Positions 1 through 7,957 of a stretch of DNA of 7,957 bases are shown here, piece by piece; the first letter of the stretch is position 1; every line of letters begins with the position of its first letter. The DNA lies in assembly GCA_011390055.1 (NCBI GenBank), contig JAABTC010000069.1:1-7957 (forward strand), in the 5' to 3' direction. Under the pieces are notes generated by a model that ran no database searches, was not told where the DNA came from, and worked only from the letters and a program-made list of their open reading frames with translations. The position numbers and the translations under genes were made by a program. The stretch comes from Burkholderiales bacterium. GTDB taxonomy: Bacteria; Pseudomonadota; Gammaproteobacteria; Burkholderiales; Burkholderiaceae_C.

Positions 1-234
1 GCCCTCGCGCTCTCGGCCGACCTGCAGGCGGATGCGATCGTGCTCGGCTTCGAAGACGACGGCCGCGCCTTCGACCCGTTGCAGGCCGCAGCGCCGGCAG
101 CGCCGACGTCGATCGACGAGGCTCCCGTCGGCGGCCTCGGCCTGATGTTGGTCCAGCGCTTCGCAGCGTCGGCCCGTTACGCGCGGGTGGAAGGGCGCAA
201 CTACTTGACAGTCACGATCGACCGCGCGGCGTAG
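1..234 (+). CDS. Anti-sigma regulatory factor, serine kinase/HATPase type (C-terminal part)
   Basis: The frame is open from base 1 to a TAG stop at 232-234 and gives 77 residues, so the 5' end lies outside the window. The fragment carries two ATP-binding boxes of the GHKL/HATPase_c_2 fold: a DDGRAFDP motif (fragment residues 19-26) and a glycine-rich GGLGLMLV motif (44-51). It ends with the typical EGRNYLTVTI strand. This is the C-terminal half of RsbW/SpoIIAB-like proteins, which bind ATP, may phosphorylate an anti-anti-sigma (STAS) partner, and hold a sigma factor or other target. In proteobacteria such genes often sit beside a STAS-domain gene and a PP2C phosphatase; the upstream side is not visible here. 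A GTG at 40 is in frame but is an internal codon, not the start. Target and partner cannot be named. Family assignment is fairly sure; biological role is unknown. Confidence 0.85.
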   Translation, partial: ALALSADLQADAIVLGFEDDGRAFDPLQAAAPAAPTSIDEAPVGGLGLMLVQRFAASARYARVEGRNYLTVTIDRAA

Positions 235-259
235 CGCTGCGCAGCAACGAAGGCCGCGC
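224..259. terminator. GC-rich inverted repeat between convergent stops (possible bidirectional terminator)
   Basis: A perfect 7-bp inverted repeat, GCGCGGC (224-230) and GCCGCGC (253-259), flanks the 25-base gap between the anti-sigma factor stop and the globin stop. The 22-base loop contains a second palindrome, GCTGCGCAGC (236-245). No T-run follows on either strand, so intrinsic termination is doubtful and chance is possible at this GC content. The position between two convergent genes is what makes it worth listing. Confidence 0.3.
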
Positions 260-631
260 TCAGACCCGGATCACCTGGCCTTTGAGCGAATACAGCACCG
301 CCGTCACCTCGTTGCGCGTGCCCTGGTCGATGCGGTTCTTCTCCAGCGCGCCGAGGATGTCGTCCATCGCCGCGATGTACTCCTGTTCGCTGATGTTCAT
401 GCCCTTGTGGGCCATCATCAGGTCGCGGCCGGTGTACGGCTCGGGCCCGCCGCAGCCGGCGCAGAAGAATTCGACCGCCATCTTCTTGGCATGGTCCAGG
501 TCCTTGCTGTTCTCGAAACGTGACTGGATCGCCGGGTTCGACAGGTGGGCTTCCATCACATCGCTGACGATCCGGGTGATGCCGTCGAAGCGCCCCAGGC
601 GCTCGTACAGGGAGGCGGTTGCGGTGTTCAT
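260..631 (-). CDS. Truncated hemoglobin, group I-like
   Basis: A complete 123-residue protein (ATG at 631-629, TGA at 262-260), which is the usual length of a truncated 2-on-2 globin. Family marks include the N-terminal LYERLGRFDGI, the GGPEPYTGRD motif (residues 61-70) and the proximal heme histidine H75 in MAHKGMNIS. It is expected to be cytoplasmic and to bind heme, O2, NO or related ligands. By-eye alignment with the Mycobacterium tuberculosis NO-detoxifying trHbN puts Met26 where that protein has distal Tyr B10, and Ala52 where it has Gln E11, so NO dioxygenase activity should not be assumed. C57 and C60 form a CxxC next to the heme-pocket loop. The start is supported by GAGG (643-640, minus strand), 8 bases upstream of ATG. 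The gene is divergent from the large regulator and convergent with the anti-sigma factor gene. Family assignment is sure; ligand and physiological role are unknown. Confidence 0.95.
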   Translation of the reverse strand: MNTATASLYERLGRFDGITRIVSDVMEAHLSNPAIQSRFENSKDLDHAKKMAVEFFCAGCGGPEPYTGRDLMMAHKGMNISEQEYIAAMDDILGALEKNRIDQGTRNEVTAVLYSLKGQVIRV

Positions 632-635
632 TCTT

Positions 636-717
636 CGTTCCTCATAATGGGTTGCAGATTGCCGGTGGTGGATGCCGACACGCCGATGGTCTGCACGGCC
701 CGTTCCTGAAACGTTCC
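636..717. promoter_or_regulatory. Repeated CGTTCC hexamer in the globin/regulator shared upstream region (candidate operator)
   Basis: The 113-base gap between the divergent starts contains the hexamer CGTTCC three times in the same orientation: 636-641, 701-706 and 712-717. The last two start 11 bases apart, one helical turn. The first two share the longer form CGTTCCTSA. The 636 copy on the minus strand is GAGGAACG, which overlaps the Shine-Dalgarno sequence of the globin, so that copy may owe its sequence to translation. SARP-family winged helices are known to bind direct repeats spaced by about one turn, and this gives the pair at 701-717 some interest as a site for the adjacent regulator. 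No convincing -35/-10 pair was identified. This is a suggestion from pattern and position only. Confidence 0.3.
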
Positions 718-734
718 CGGCCTCGCGGTCGGCA

Positions 735-742
735 AAAGGTGG
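735..742 (+). promoter_or_regulatory. Ribosome binding site fixing the start of the SARP-like regulator
   Basis: AAAGGTGG lies just before the ATG at 745-747, with about 5 bases between its central GG and the ATG. This favours that ATG over the in-frame TTG at 619-621, which would sit inside the divergent globin gene and add 42 residues with no family resemblance. Confidence 0.6.
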
Positions 743-744
743 TC

Positions 745-3700
745 ATGCAGTCGAGTGCGGTGCAAGGTGAGTTCGTTACGCTGAACCTGCTGAAGGGCTT
801 CAGGGTCGATCTCGATGGCCGCACGCTCGGCGCGGCCGATTGGCTCGGCCGCCGCGCTGCCGAGCTGGTGCAACTGCTCGCCTTGCAGCCGCACCACAGC
901 CTGGACGGCGATCAGGTCGTCGACGCGCTGTGGCCCGACCTCGACCCGGCCGCCGGCCATGCCAACCTGCGCAAGGCCGCTCACCTGGCCCGACAGTCGG
1001 CCGGCGATCCGGAAGCGGTGGTGCTGCGTGCCGGCAGGGTGCTGCTGTTTCCGAAGCGCGAGCTGCACTGCGATCTGCAGCGCTTCAACGAAGCCGCGAC
1101 GATGGCGCTGGCCTCGGGCGACCCGGCAGCCTGCACCCGCGCCGCGGCGTTCTACAGCGGCGAGCTGCTGCCCGAAGCGCGCTACCAGCCCTGGACCGAA
1201 GCACCGCGCGAGCGCGCGCGCGAGCAGTACCTGGCCCTGCTGCGCCAGGCCGGCGACCACGAGCGGCTGCTGCAGGAAGACCCGGGCGACGAAGCTGCGT
1301 GCCGTGCGTTGATGGAAGCCGCGCTGGCGACCGGGCGCCGGTCGGTGGCCCTGCGCCGCTATGCCACGCTGCGCGACCACCTCGCGCAAGACATCGGCGT
1401 GCGGCCTGGCCCCGCTACCGAGGCGGTGTACCGCCGCTGCCTGGACAGCCAGGAGCCTGCCGCACAGGAGTTCGTCGGCCGCACGATGGAACTCGCCCGC
1501 GGCCTGGGATGGCTGGGCGAGGCCAGTGGCCGGCTCGGCGGTGCGCTGGTCCGTGGCGCGGCGGGCATGGGCAAGTCGGCCCTCCTCAGCGAGCTGGCGC
1601 GCGAGGCCGAGCGGCTCGGTTGGCGCGTGGTGCGCGCACAGGCCCATGACAGCACCCAACCGTGCGGCCTGATCGCGGACGTGGTGGCGCCGCTGCTCGC
1701 CAGCGATGCGGGCGTGCTGGCCCGCTTGGGCCCGAACGCCCACGGGGTGCTGGCCGCCATCACGCCGCTGGCCCAGCCTGCCCCGGCGCTGCCCGGCCCG
1801 GTGACGCGGCACCAGGTTGTCGGCGCGGTCCAGCGGCTGTTGGCCCACCTGGGCGACCAACGCGTCCTGTTCGTCGTCGACGATCTGCATCGGGCCGACG
1901 AAGGCAGCGCCGACACGGTGCTGCAACTGGCCGCCACCTCGGGCCCGTTGTTCGTGCTGATGGGCTGCCGCAGCGGCACTGCCGAGGCCCTCGAGCGTGG
2001 CCTGTCGCGGCTGGTGCGCAGGGGCAGGGTCGAACTGCTGGAACTCGGACCGCTGTCGCCTGCGGACGCTGCGAACCTGGCGCGGCGTGCCGCGAGCCCG
2101 GCCGTGTCGGAGGACGCACTTGCGTCCGTGCTTGCGCTGGCCGAGGGGCACCCGTTCGCGTTGCTCGAGCTCGCCCAGGCGGCCTCGCACCCGCGGCGCG
2201 GCGCGGCGCAATCGCTGCCGGCCGGCGTCGCGGCGGCGATCCGCGAGCGCTTGTACGACGTCGACGCACCCACGCTCGATGGGCTGCAGCGGCTGGCCCT
2301 GGCCGGTGCTGCCCTGGAGGTCAACGCCGTCATGGCCTTGCTGGGCGGAGACGAGGCAGCGTGCGATCGGCTCGACCGCGCACTGGCGTCCGGCCTGCTG
2401 GTCGTCGTCGACGGCCGCTACCGCTTCGCTCACGCCCTGCTGGGTCACGCCCTGGTGGACTCGCTCGCACCGCACCAGCGGATCGGACTGCACCGCGACG
2501 TGGCGCTGCGGCTGACGCCGTCCGGTGCCTCGCCGGGTCTGTTGGCACAGCATTGGCTCGCCGCTGGCGAAGCAGCCCAAGCGCGCCCCTGGGCGCTGGA
2601 GGCCGCGCGCCGCGCGCAGCGGCTGGGGAGCTTTGTCGACGTGCTGAGGCATGTCGAGCCGCTGTTGGCTGCCTTGCCCAATGAACCGGAAGCACTGTCG
2701 CTGCGCGCGGAGGCGATCGACGGGCTCGGCCTGCCGGGCGCGCTCGGGGCCTACGATGCAGCCGCTGCGGTGGCGGTGCCCGAGCAGGCGCACGAACTGC
2801 GCGCCAAGCGCGCGCTGGCCCAAGTCAAGATGAGCGACCCCCAGGGTGCCCTGCAGTACCTGAAGGACGTGCGGCCGACCACGGTGGCGGGCAAGCTGGC
2901 CGAGGCCTTGGCCTACAGTGGCGCCGCTGCGCTCGGCTACGGCGACCCGGCCGAAGGCACGCGCCGCGCCGCCGAGAGCCGCAGGCTGGCGCTGGCCTCG
3001 GGCGACACCGGCTCGCTGGTCATCGCCTCGTGGGCCCAGGCGGCCGCAGCGCACGCGCGCGGAGAGCTGCACAGCAGTGTCTGGGCCGACCTGCACGAGA
3101 GCGCGCAGTTCCCACACCTGGCGGTCCGCGTGTTCGACGGGCACCTGTGCATCACGCAGCGTTTCCTGTACGGCTCGCGGCCGTACCGCGATGTGATCGC
3201 CTTCGCCGACGGCCTGGCAGCCGAGGCGCGCAAGCTCGGCGCCGAGCGCGGCCACGCGTTTGCGGTGACGCTGCGGGGCGAGGCCGAGTTGCTGAGCGGC
3301 CAGCTCGACGCGGCCGAGCGCGACCTGGTCGAAGGCGGGCGTCTGCACCGCGCGATCGGCGGTGCCACGGGCGAGGCGTTGGCGCTTCAGCGGCGCGCCG
3401 AACTCGCGCTGTACCGGGGCCGGCGCGAGGCGGCCGGCGGCCTGCTCGACGAGGCGCTCGACCTGGCGCGGCAGTCCGACGTCGGCTTTCACTTGCTCGA
3501 CCGCATCTACGGCACCCGCATCGCGGTGGCGGCCGATGAACAGGCTGCGTTGGGTGAGCTCGAAGAGGCGGCCGCGGCAGTGCGCGGCCCCTTCGAGACC
3601 TGCCCGGGCTGCCGCATCACCTTCGCAATGCCGGCGACCATCGCGGCAGCCCGGGCGCACGAGCACGCGTTGGCGAGCCAGCACGAGCAGGCGGCGGACT

Positions 3701-3888
3701 ACCTGGCCAATGTGGTGATGAAACTGCCCGCCTGGCACGCTGCACTGCATGAAGCGCGTGCACACATGGCGCTGGCGAAGGGGCAGCGCGACGCGGCGCA
3801 TGCCGGCTTCGCCGCGGCCGCCCAGGCCTTCGCGGCCGCGGAACACCCGCTTGACCAGGCACGCTGCAGCGTGCTGGCGCGCGGCTGA
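745..3888 (+). CDS. SARP/AfsR-like transcriptional regulator: winged helix, BTAD, AAA ATPase and TPR-like domain
   Basis: A 1047-residue protein from the ATG at 745 to TGA at 3886-3888. Residues about 10-105 resemble an OmpR/SARP winged helix (LLKGFRVDLDGR, then DALWPDLDPAAGHANLRKA). Residues about 108-235 match a bacterial transcriptional activator domain (FYSGELLPE at 136-144; DIGVRPGPATEAVYRR at 216-231). An ATPase domain follows with Walker A GAAGMGKS (271-278), Walker B VLFVVDDLH (374-382), a sensor-like VLMGCRS (404-410) and a GHPFALLEL segment (468-476) of the STAND/MalT-like class. The remaining half is alanine- and leucine-rich, helical and TPR-like, with CPGC at 953-956. No C-terminal LuxR helix-turn-helix is present, so DNA binding would be N-terminal. 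Such proteins are thought to act as ATP-controlled activators. It is divergent from the globin gene and convergent with the GH2 gene, which are candidate but unproven targets. Architecture is sure; the regulon and signal are unknown. Confidence 0.9.
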   Translation: MQSSAVQGEFVTLNLLKGFRVDLDGRTLGAADWLGRRAAELVQLLALQPHHSLDGDQVVDALWPDLDPAAGHANLRKAAHLARQSAGDPEAVVLRAGRVLLFPKRELHCDLQRFNEAATMALASGDPAACTRAAAFYSGELLPEARYQPWTEAPRERAREQYLALLRQAGDHERLLQEDPGDEAACRALMEAALATGRRSVALRRYATLRDHLAQDIGVRPGPATEAVYRRCLDSQEPAAQEFVGRTMELARGLGWLGEASGRLGGALVRGAAGMGKSALLSELAREAERLGWRVVRAQAHDSTQPCGLIADVVAPLLASDAGVLARLGPNAHGVLAAITPLAQPAPALPGPVTRHQVVGAVQRLLAHLGDQRVLFVVDDLHRADEGSADTVLQLAATSGPLFVLMGCRSGTAEALERGLSRLVRRGRVELLELGPLSPADAANLARRAASPAVSEDALASVLALAEGHPFALLELAQAASHPRRGAAQSLPAGVAAAIRERLYDVDAPTLDGLQRLALAGAALEVNAVMALLGGDEAACDRLDRALASGLLVVVDGRYRFAHALLGHALVDSLAPHQRIGLHRDVALRLTPSGASPGLLAQHWLAAGEAAQARPWALEAARRAQRLGSFVDVLRHVEPLLAALPNEPEALSLRAEAIDGLGLPGALGAYDAAAAVAVPEQAHELRAKRALAQVKMSDPQGALQYLKDVRPTTVAGKLAEALAYSGAAALGYGDPAEGTRRAAESRRLALASGDTGSLVIASWAQAAAAHARGELHSSVWADLHESAQFPHLAVRVFDGHLCITQRFLYGSRPYRDVIAFADGLAAEARKLGAERGHAFAVTLRGEAELLSGQLDAAERDLVEGGRLHRAIGGATGEALALQRRAELALYRGRREAAGGLLDEALDLARQSDVGFHLLDRIYGTRIAVAADEQAALGELEEAAAAVRGPFETCPGCRITFAMPATIAAARAHEHALASQHEQAADYLANVVMKLPAWHAALHEARAHMALAKGQRDAAHAGFAAAAQAFAAAEHPLDQARCSVLARG

Positions 3889-3900
3889 CCGGCCGCGCGT
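3877..3900. terminator. Hairpin across the regulator stop codon, between convergent genes
   Basis: A perfect 8-bp inverted repeat, CGCGCGGC (3878-3885) and GCCGCGCG (3892-3899), encloses a 6-base loop that contains the TGA stop of the regulator. A flanking G-T pair at 3877/3900 could extend it. The gap to the GH2 stop is only 14 bases, so the structure could serve both transcripts. No T-run follows on either side, so it may instead slow or protect RNA ends, or be chance in GC-rich sequence. Confidence 0.4.
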
Positions 3901-3902
3901 CG

Positions 3903-5687
3903 CTACACCCCGCCCGGAATGTGGTTGCGCGACTCGCGCACCGCGCTGGCGATGCGCTCGAGCGGCAGCTTGGGCGTGCGGTCGGCCTGCAGCAGGCCGT
4001 TGGCCTCCTGGAACACGTCGCTGAACTGGGTGTAGCAGAACCCGCTGAAGAGGCCCGTGTGCGTGACGGTGTGCAGCAGCGCCTCGAACTGGGTGGCGAA
4101 TTCCTCCGCGCTGGCGGCCGCCGAGTAGCCCCACGGAGCGTCCACGCCGGCCTGCCGCTGGGCTTCGAAGGCGATGCCGCCGAACTCGGTCAGCATCACC
4201 GGCTGGCCGCGGTGCGGGTAGCCGTCGAGCGTCAGGATGCGCCCGCCCGGGCGGCGCCGGTCGAACAGATGTTCGGGCGGCACCTCGCTGCCGTAGCGGG
4301 CCGTCATGCGTTCGGGCACGGCCTCGTAATCGTGGATGCCGATGATGTCGGTGGCGCTGCTTTCCCAGCCGTCGTTGCCGATCACCGGACGCGTGGCGTC
4401 GAGGGTCTTGGTCAGGTGGTACAGCGCCTCGACCGCATGGCGTTGCGTGCGCACCGCGGTGAGCTCGGGCACGCCCCAGGATTCGTTGAAGGGCACCCAG
4501 ACGATCACGCAGGGGTGGCTGTAGTCGCGCTCGATCGCCTCGGTCCATTCGCGCACGGTCCTCTTGATGGCGCTGCGGGTGAAGCGGTAGGCAGAGGGCA
4601 TCTCGGCCCATACCATCAAGCCGAGCCGGTCGGCCCAGTACAGGTAGCGCGGGTCCTCGATCTTCTGGTGCTTGCGCACGCCGTTGAAGCCCATCGCCTT
4701 GGCCAGCTCGACGTCGCGGCGCAACGCGTCGTCGTCGGGCGCGGCCAGCAGCGTGTCGGGCCAGTAACCCTGGTCGAGCACCATGCGCAGCAGGTACGGG
4801 CGGCCGTTGAGCATGAAGCGGTCGCGCAGGATCGTCACCGAGCGCAGCGCGGTGTACGAGGTGAACTCATCGATCAAGGTTTCGCCGGCGTACAAACGAA
4901 CCGTGGCATCGAGCAGCGTCGGCCGCTCCGGGCTCCACAGCAGCTCGTTGCGGAAGTCGTCGATGCCGGGGTCGGACAGCACGATGATGCGGTCGGCCTC
5001 GCGCTGCACCACGCGGTAGCGGTCGTGCGCCAGCAGGCGCGCGCCCTGCGTCAGGTGCACCTCGACGCTGAGCTCGTCGGCCGGGTCGCCGCCGATGCGG
5101 GCCTCGAAGCCGATGGCGAAATTCTCGACCTGCGGCGTCCAGCGGATCTTGTCGATGTAGGTCCGGCCCACGCGCTCGAGCCACACCGTCTGCCAGATGC
5201 CGGTGGTGCGCGGGTACCAGATCGCATGCGGCTCGCGCTGCCAGTCCTGCTTGCCGCGCGGTTTGGCCAGCTCGTGCGGATCGTCTTCCACCTGCATCGT
5301 CACCGTGTTGTGGCCCGAGGCGTCGAGCAAGGCGGTGATGTCGGCCCAGAACGGCGTATGGCCGCCTTCGTGCGTGACGGCCAGGCGCCCGTTGACCCAC
5401 ACCTTGGCGGCATAGTCGACCGCCCCGAAGCGCAGGATCGTGCGGCCGTCGTCCGGTGCGAGGTCGAAGTCGCGTTCGTACCAGCAGACGCTGTGGAAGC
5501 CGCGGTCGCCGATGCCGCTGGCCTGCGACTCGGGCGGGTACGGCACGGTGATCTCGGCCGGCCACTCGGTGATGTCGCCGGGCCGGACGTAGCGCCGTGC
5601 GTCGTCGTAGCAGAAGCGCCAGGCGCCGTTCAGGCTGGTCCAGTTCTTGCGGACCAGTTGGGGGCGGGGGTAGGCGGCATCGACCAT
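3903..5687 (-). CDS. Glycoside hydrolase family 2 enzyme (beta-galactosidase/glucuronidase-like fold, specificity unknown)
   Basis: A 594-residue protein from ATG at 5687-5685 to TAG at 3905-3903. Domain order is typical of GH2: an N-terminal sugar-binding jelly roll (residues about 1-170, opening with YPRPQLVRKNW and LNGAWRF), an immunoglobulin-like middle domain (about 175-285), then a TIM barrel (about 288-590). The barrel has NGVRKHQKIEDPR (335-347), the acid/base motif FNESWG with E402, and the nucleophile motif LTEFGG with E501. It should therefore be a retaining exo-glycosidase. No signal peptide or membrane segment is seen, so it is probably cytoplasmic. The LacZ C-terminal domains are absent. 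The N-x-K pair that marks beta-glucuronidases is not evident near the C-terminal FSDVFQEANGLLQADRTPK (555-573), so glucuronidase is not favoured. An upstream in-frame TTG (5741) lies within the katG terminator stem, so the ATG was chosen, although no clear Shine-Dalgarno precedes it. No sugar transporter or regulator is adjacent. The family is sure; the substrate is not. Confidence 0.92.
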   Translation of the reverse strand: MVDAAYPRPQLVRKNWTSLNGAWRFCYDDARRYVRPGDITEWPAEITVPYPPESQASGIGDRGFHSVCWYERDFDLAPDDGRTILRFGAVDYAAKVWVNGRLAVTHEGGHTPFWADITALLDASGHNTVTMQVEDDPHELAKPRGKQDWQREPHAIWYPRTTGIWQTVWLERVGRTYIDKIRWTPQVENFAIGFEARIGGDPADELSVEVHLTQGARLLAHDRYRVVQREADRIIVLSDPGIDDFRNELLWSPERPTLLDATVRLYAGETLIDEFTSYTALRSVTILRDRFMLNGRPYLLRMVLDQGYWPDTLLAAPDDDALRRDVELAKAMGFNGVRKHQKIEDPRYLYWADRLGLMVWAEMPSAYRFTRSAIKRTVREWTEAIERDYSHPCVIVWVPFNESWGVPELTAVRTQRHAVEALYHLTKTLDATRPVIGNDGWESSATDIIGIHDYEAVPERMTARYGSEVPPEHLFDRRRPGGRILTLDGYPHRGQPVMLTEFGGIAFEAQRQAGVDAPWGYSAAASAEEFATQFEALLHTVTHTGLFSGFCYTQFSDVFQEANGLLQADRTPKLPLERIASAVRESRNHIPGGV

Positions 5688-5732
5688 CGGCTGTTGGGGC
5701 TCTGCCCGGACCAACGACGGGCGCAACCACAA

Positions 5733-5760
5733 GCGGGGCAAGCCTCGTGCCTTGCCCCGC
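5733..5760 (-). terminator. Rho-independent-like terminator of katG
   Basis: A perfect 10-bp stem, GCGGGGCAAG and CTTGCCCCGC, with an 8-base loop. On the minus strand it starts 8 bases beyond the katG stop codon and is followed by TTGTGGTTGCGC, a weak T-rich tail. Stem length, position and tail fit an intrinsic terminator that separates katG from the downstream GH2 gene. The tail is not a pure T-run, so efficiency may be partial. Confidence 0.75.
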
Positions 5761-5768
5761 TCCCCGAC

Positions 5769-7957
<2,189 letters not shown>

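Noticed and set aside
628..648. A five-codon upstream ATG frame whose stop overlaps the globin start (ATGA)
   Set aside because: No ribosome binding site precedes it and it is simply the tail of the long antisense frame; a leader peptide is not supported.
619..744. TTG-started N-terminal extension of the SARP-like regulator
   Set aside because: It overlaps the start of the divergent globin gene, has no ribosome binding site or domain content, and the ATG at 745 has a good Shine-Dalgarno.
628..4611. A 1327-codon open frame on the minus strand across the regulator and into the GH2 gene
   Set aside because: It is antisense to well-supported genes, its translation is Arg/Gly/Gln-rich with no family resemblance, and long antisense frames are expected at this GC content.

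Overview
This is a GC-rich (roughly 70% by eye), densely coding bacterial chromosome segment. Third codon positions are strongly G/C-biased, intergenic gaps are short, and long spurious open frames lie opposite the real genes. The KatG and truncated globin sequences are of proteobacterial type. My best guess is a betaproteobacterium of the Burkholderiales (Rubrivivax/Leptothrix-like), but no rRNA or other taxonomic marker is present, so this is an inference.

Layout, left to right. (1) 1-234 (+) is the C-terminal part of a serine-kinase-type anti-sigma factor (HATPase_c_2 fold), cut by the window edge. (2) 260-631 (-) is a group I-like truncated hemoglobin, convergent with the first gene. (3) 745-3888 (+) is a large SARP/AfsR-like regulator, divergent from the globin, with an N-terminal winged helix, BTAD, AAA/STAND-type ATPase and TPR-like C-terminal half. 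The 113-base gap between genes 2 and 3 holds both ribosome binding sites and a repeated CGTTCC hexamer, including one pair spaced 11 bases apart. (4) 3903-5687 (-) is a cytoplasmic glycoside hydrolase family 2 enzyme, convergent with the regulator. (5) 5769-7957 (-) is katG, a catalase-peroxidase. Its reading frame runs through the right edge, so its N-terminus and promoter are outside the window. A strong 10-bp hairpin (5733-5760) lies between katG and the GH2 gene and probably terminates katG.

How the genes relate. They do not form one operon. KatG removes hydrogen peroxide, and the globin binds heme ligands (O2, NO or similar), so two of the five touch oxidative or gas chemistry. The GH2 enzyme looks like an unrelated sugar-metabolism gene. 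The one pairing the layout suggests is the globin with the divergent SARP-type ATPase regulator, which might control it; this is untested. No RNA genes, CRISPR, insertion sequences, integrases or other mobile elements were seen. No convincing new multi-gene system is visible. The most interesting points are the globin/regulator shared intergenic region, the unusual distal pocket and CxxC of the globin, the long acidic loop in KatG, and the unassigned specificity of the GH2 enzyme.
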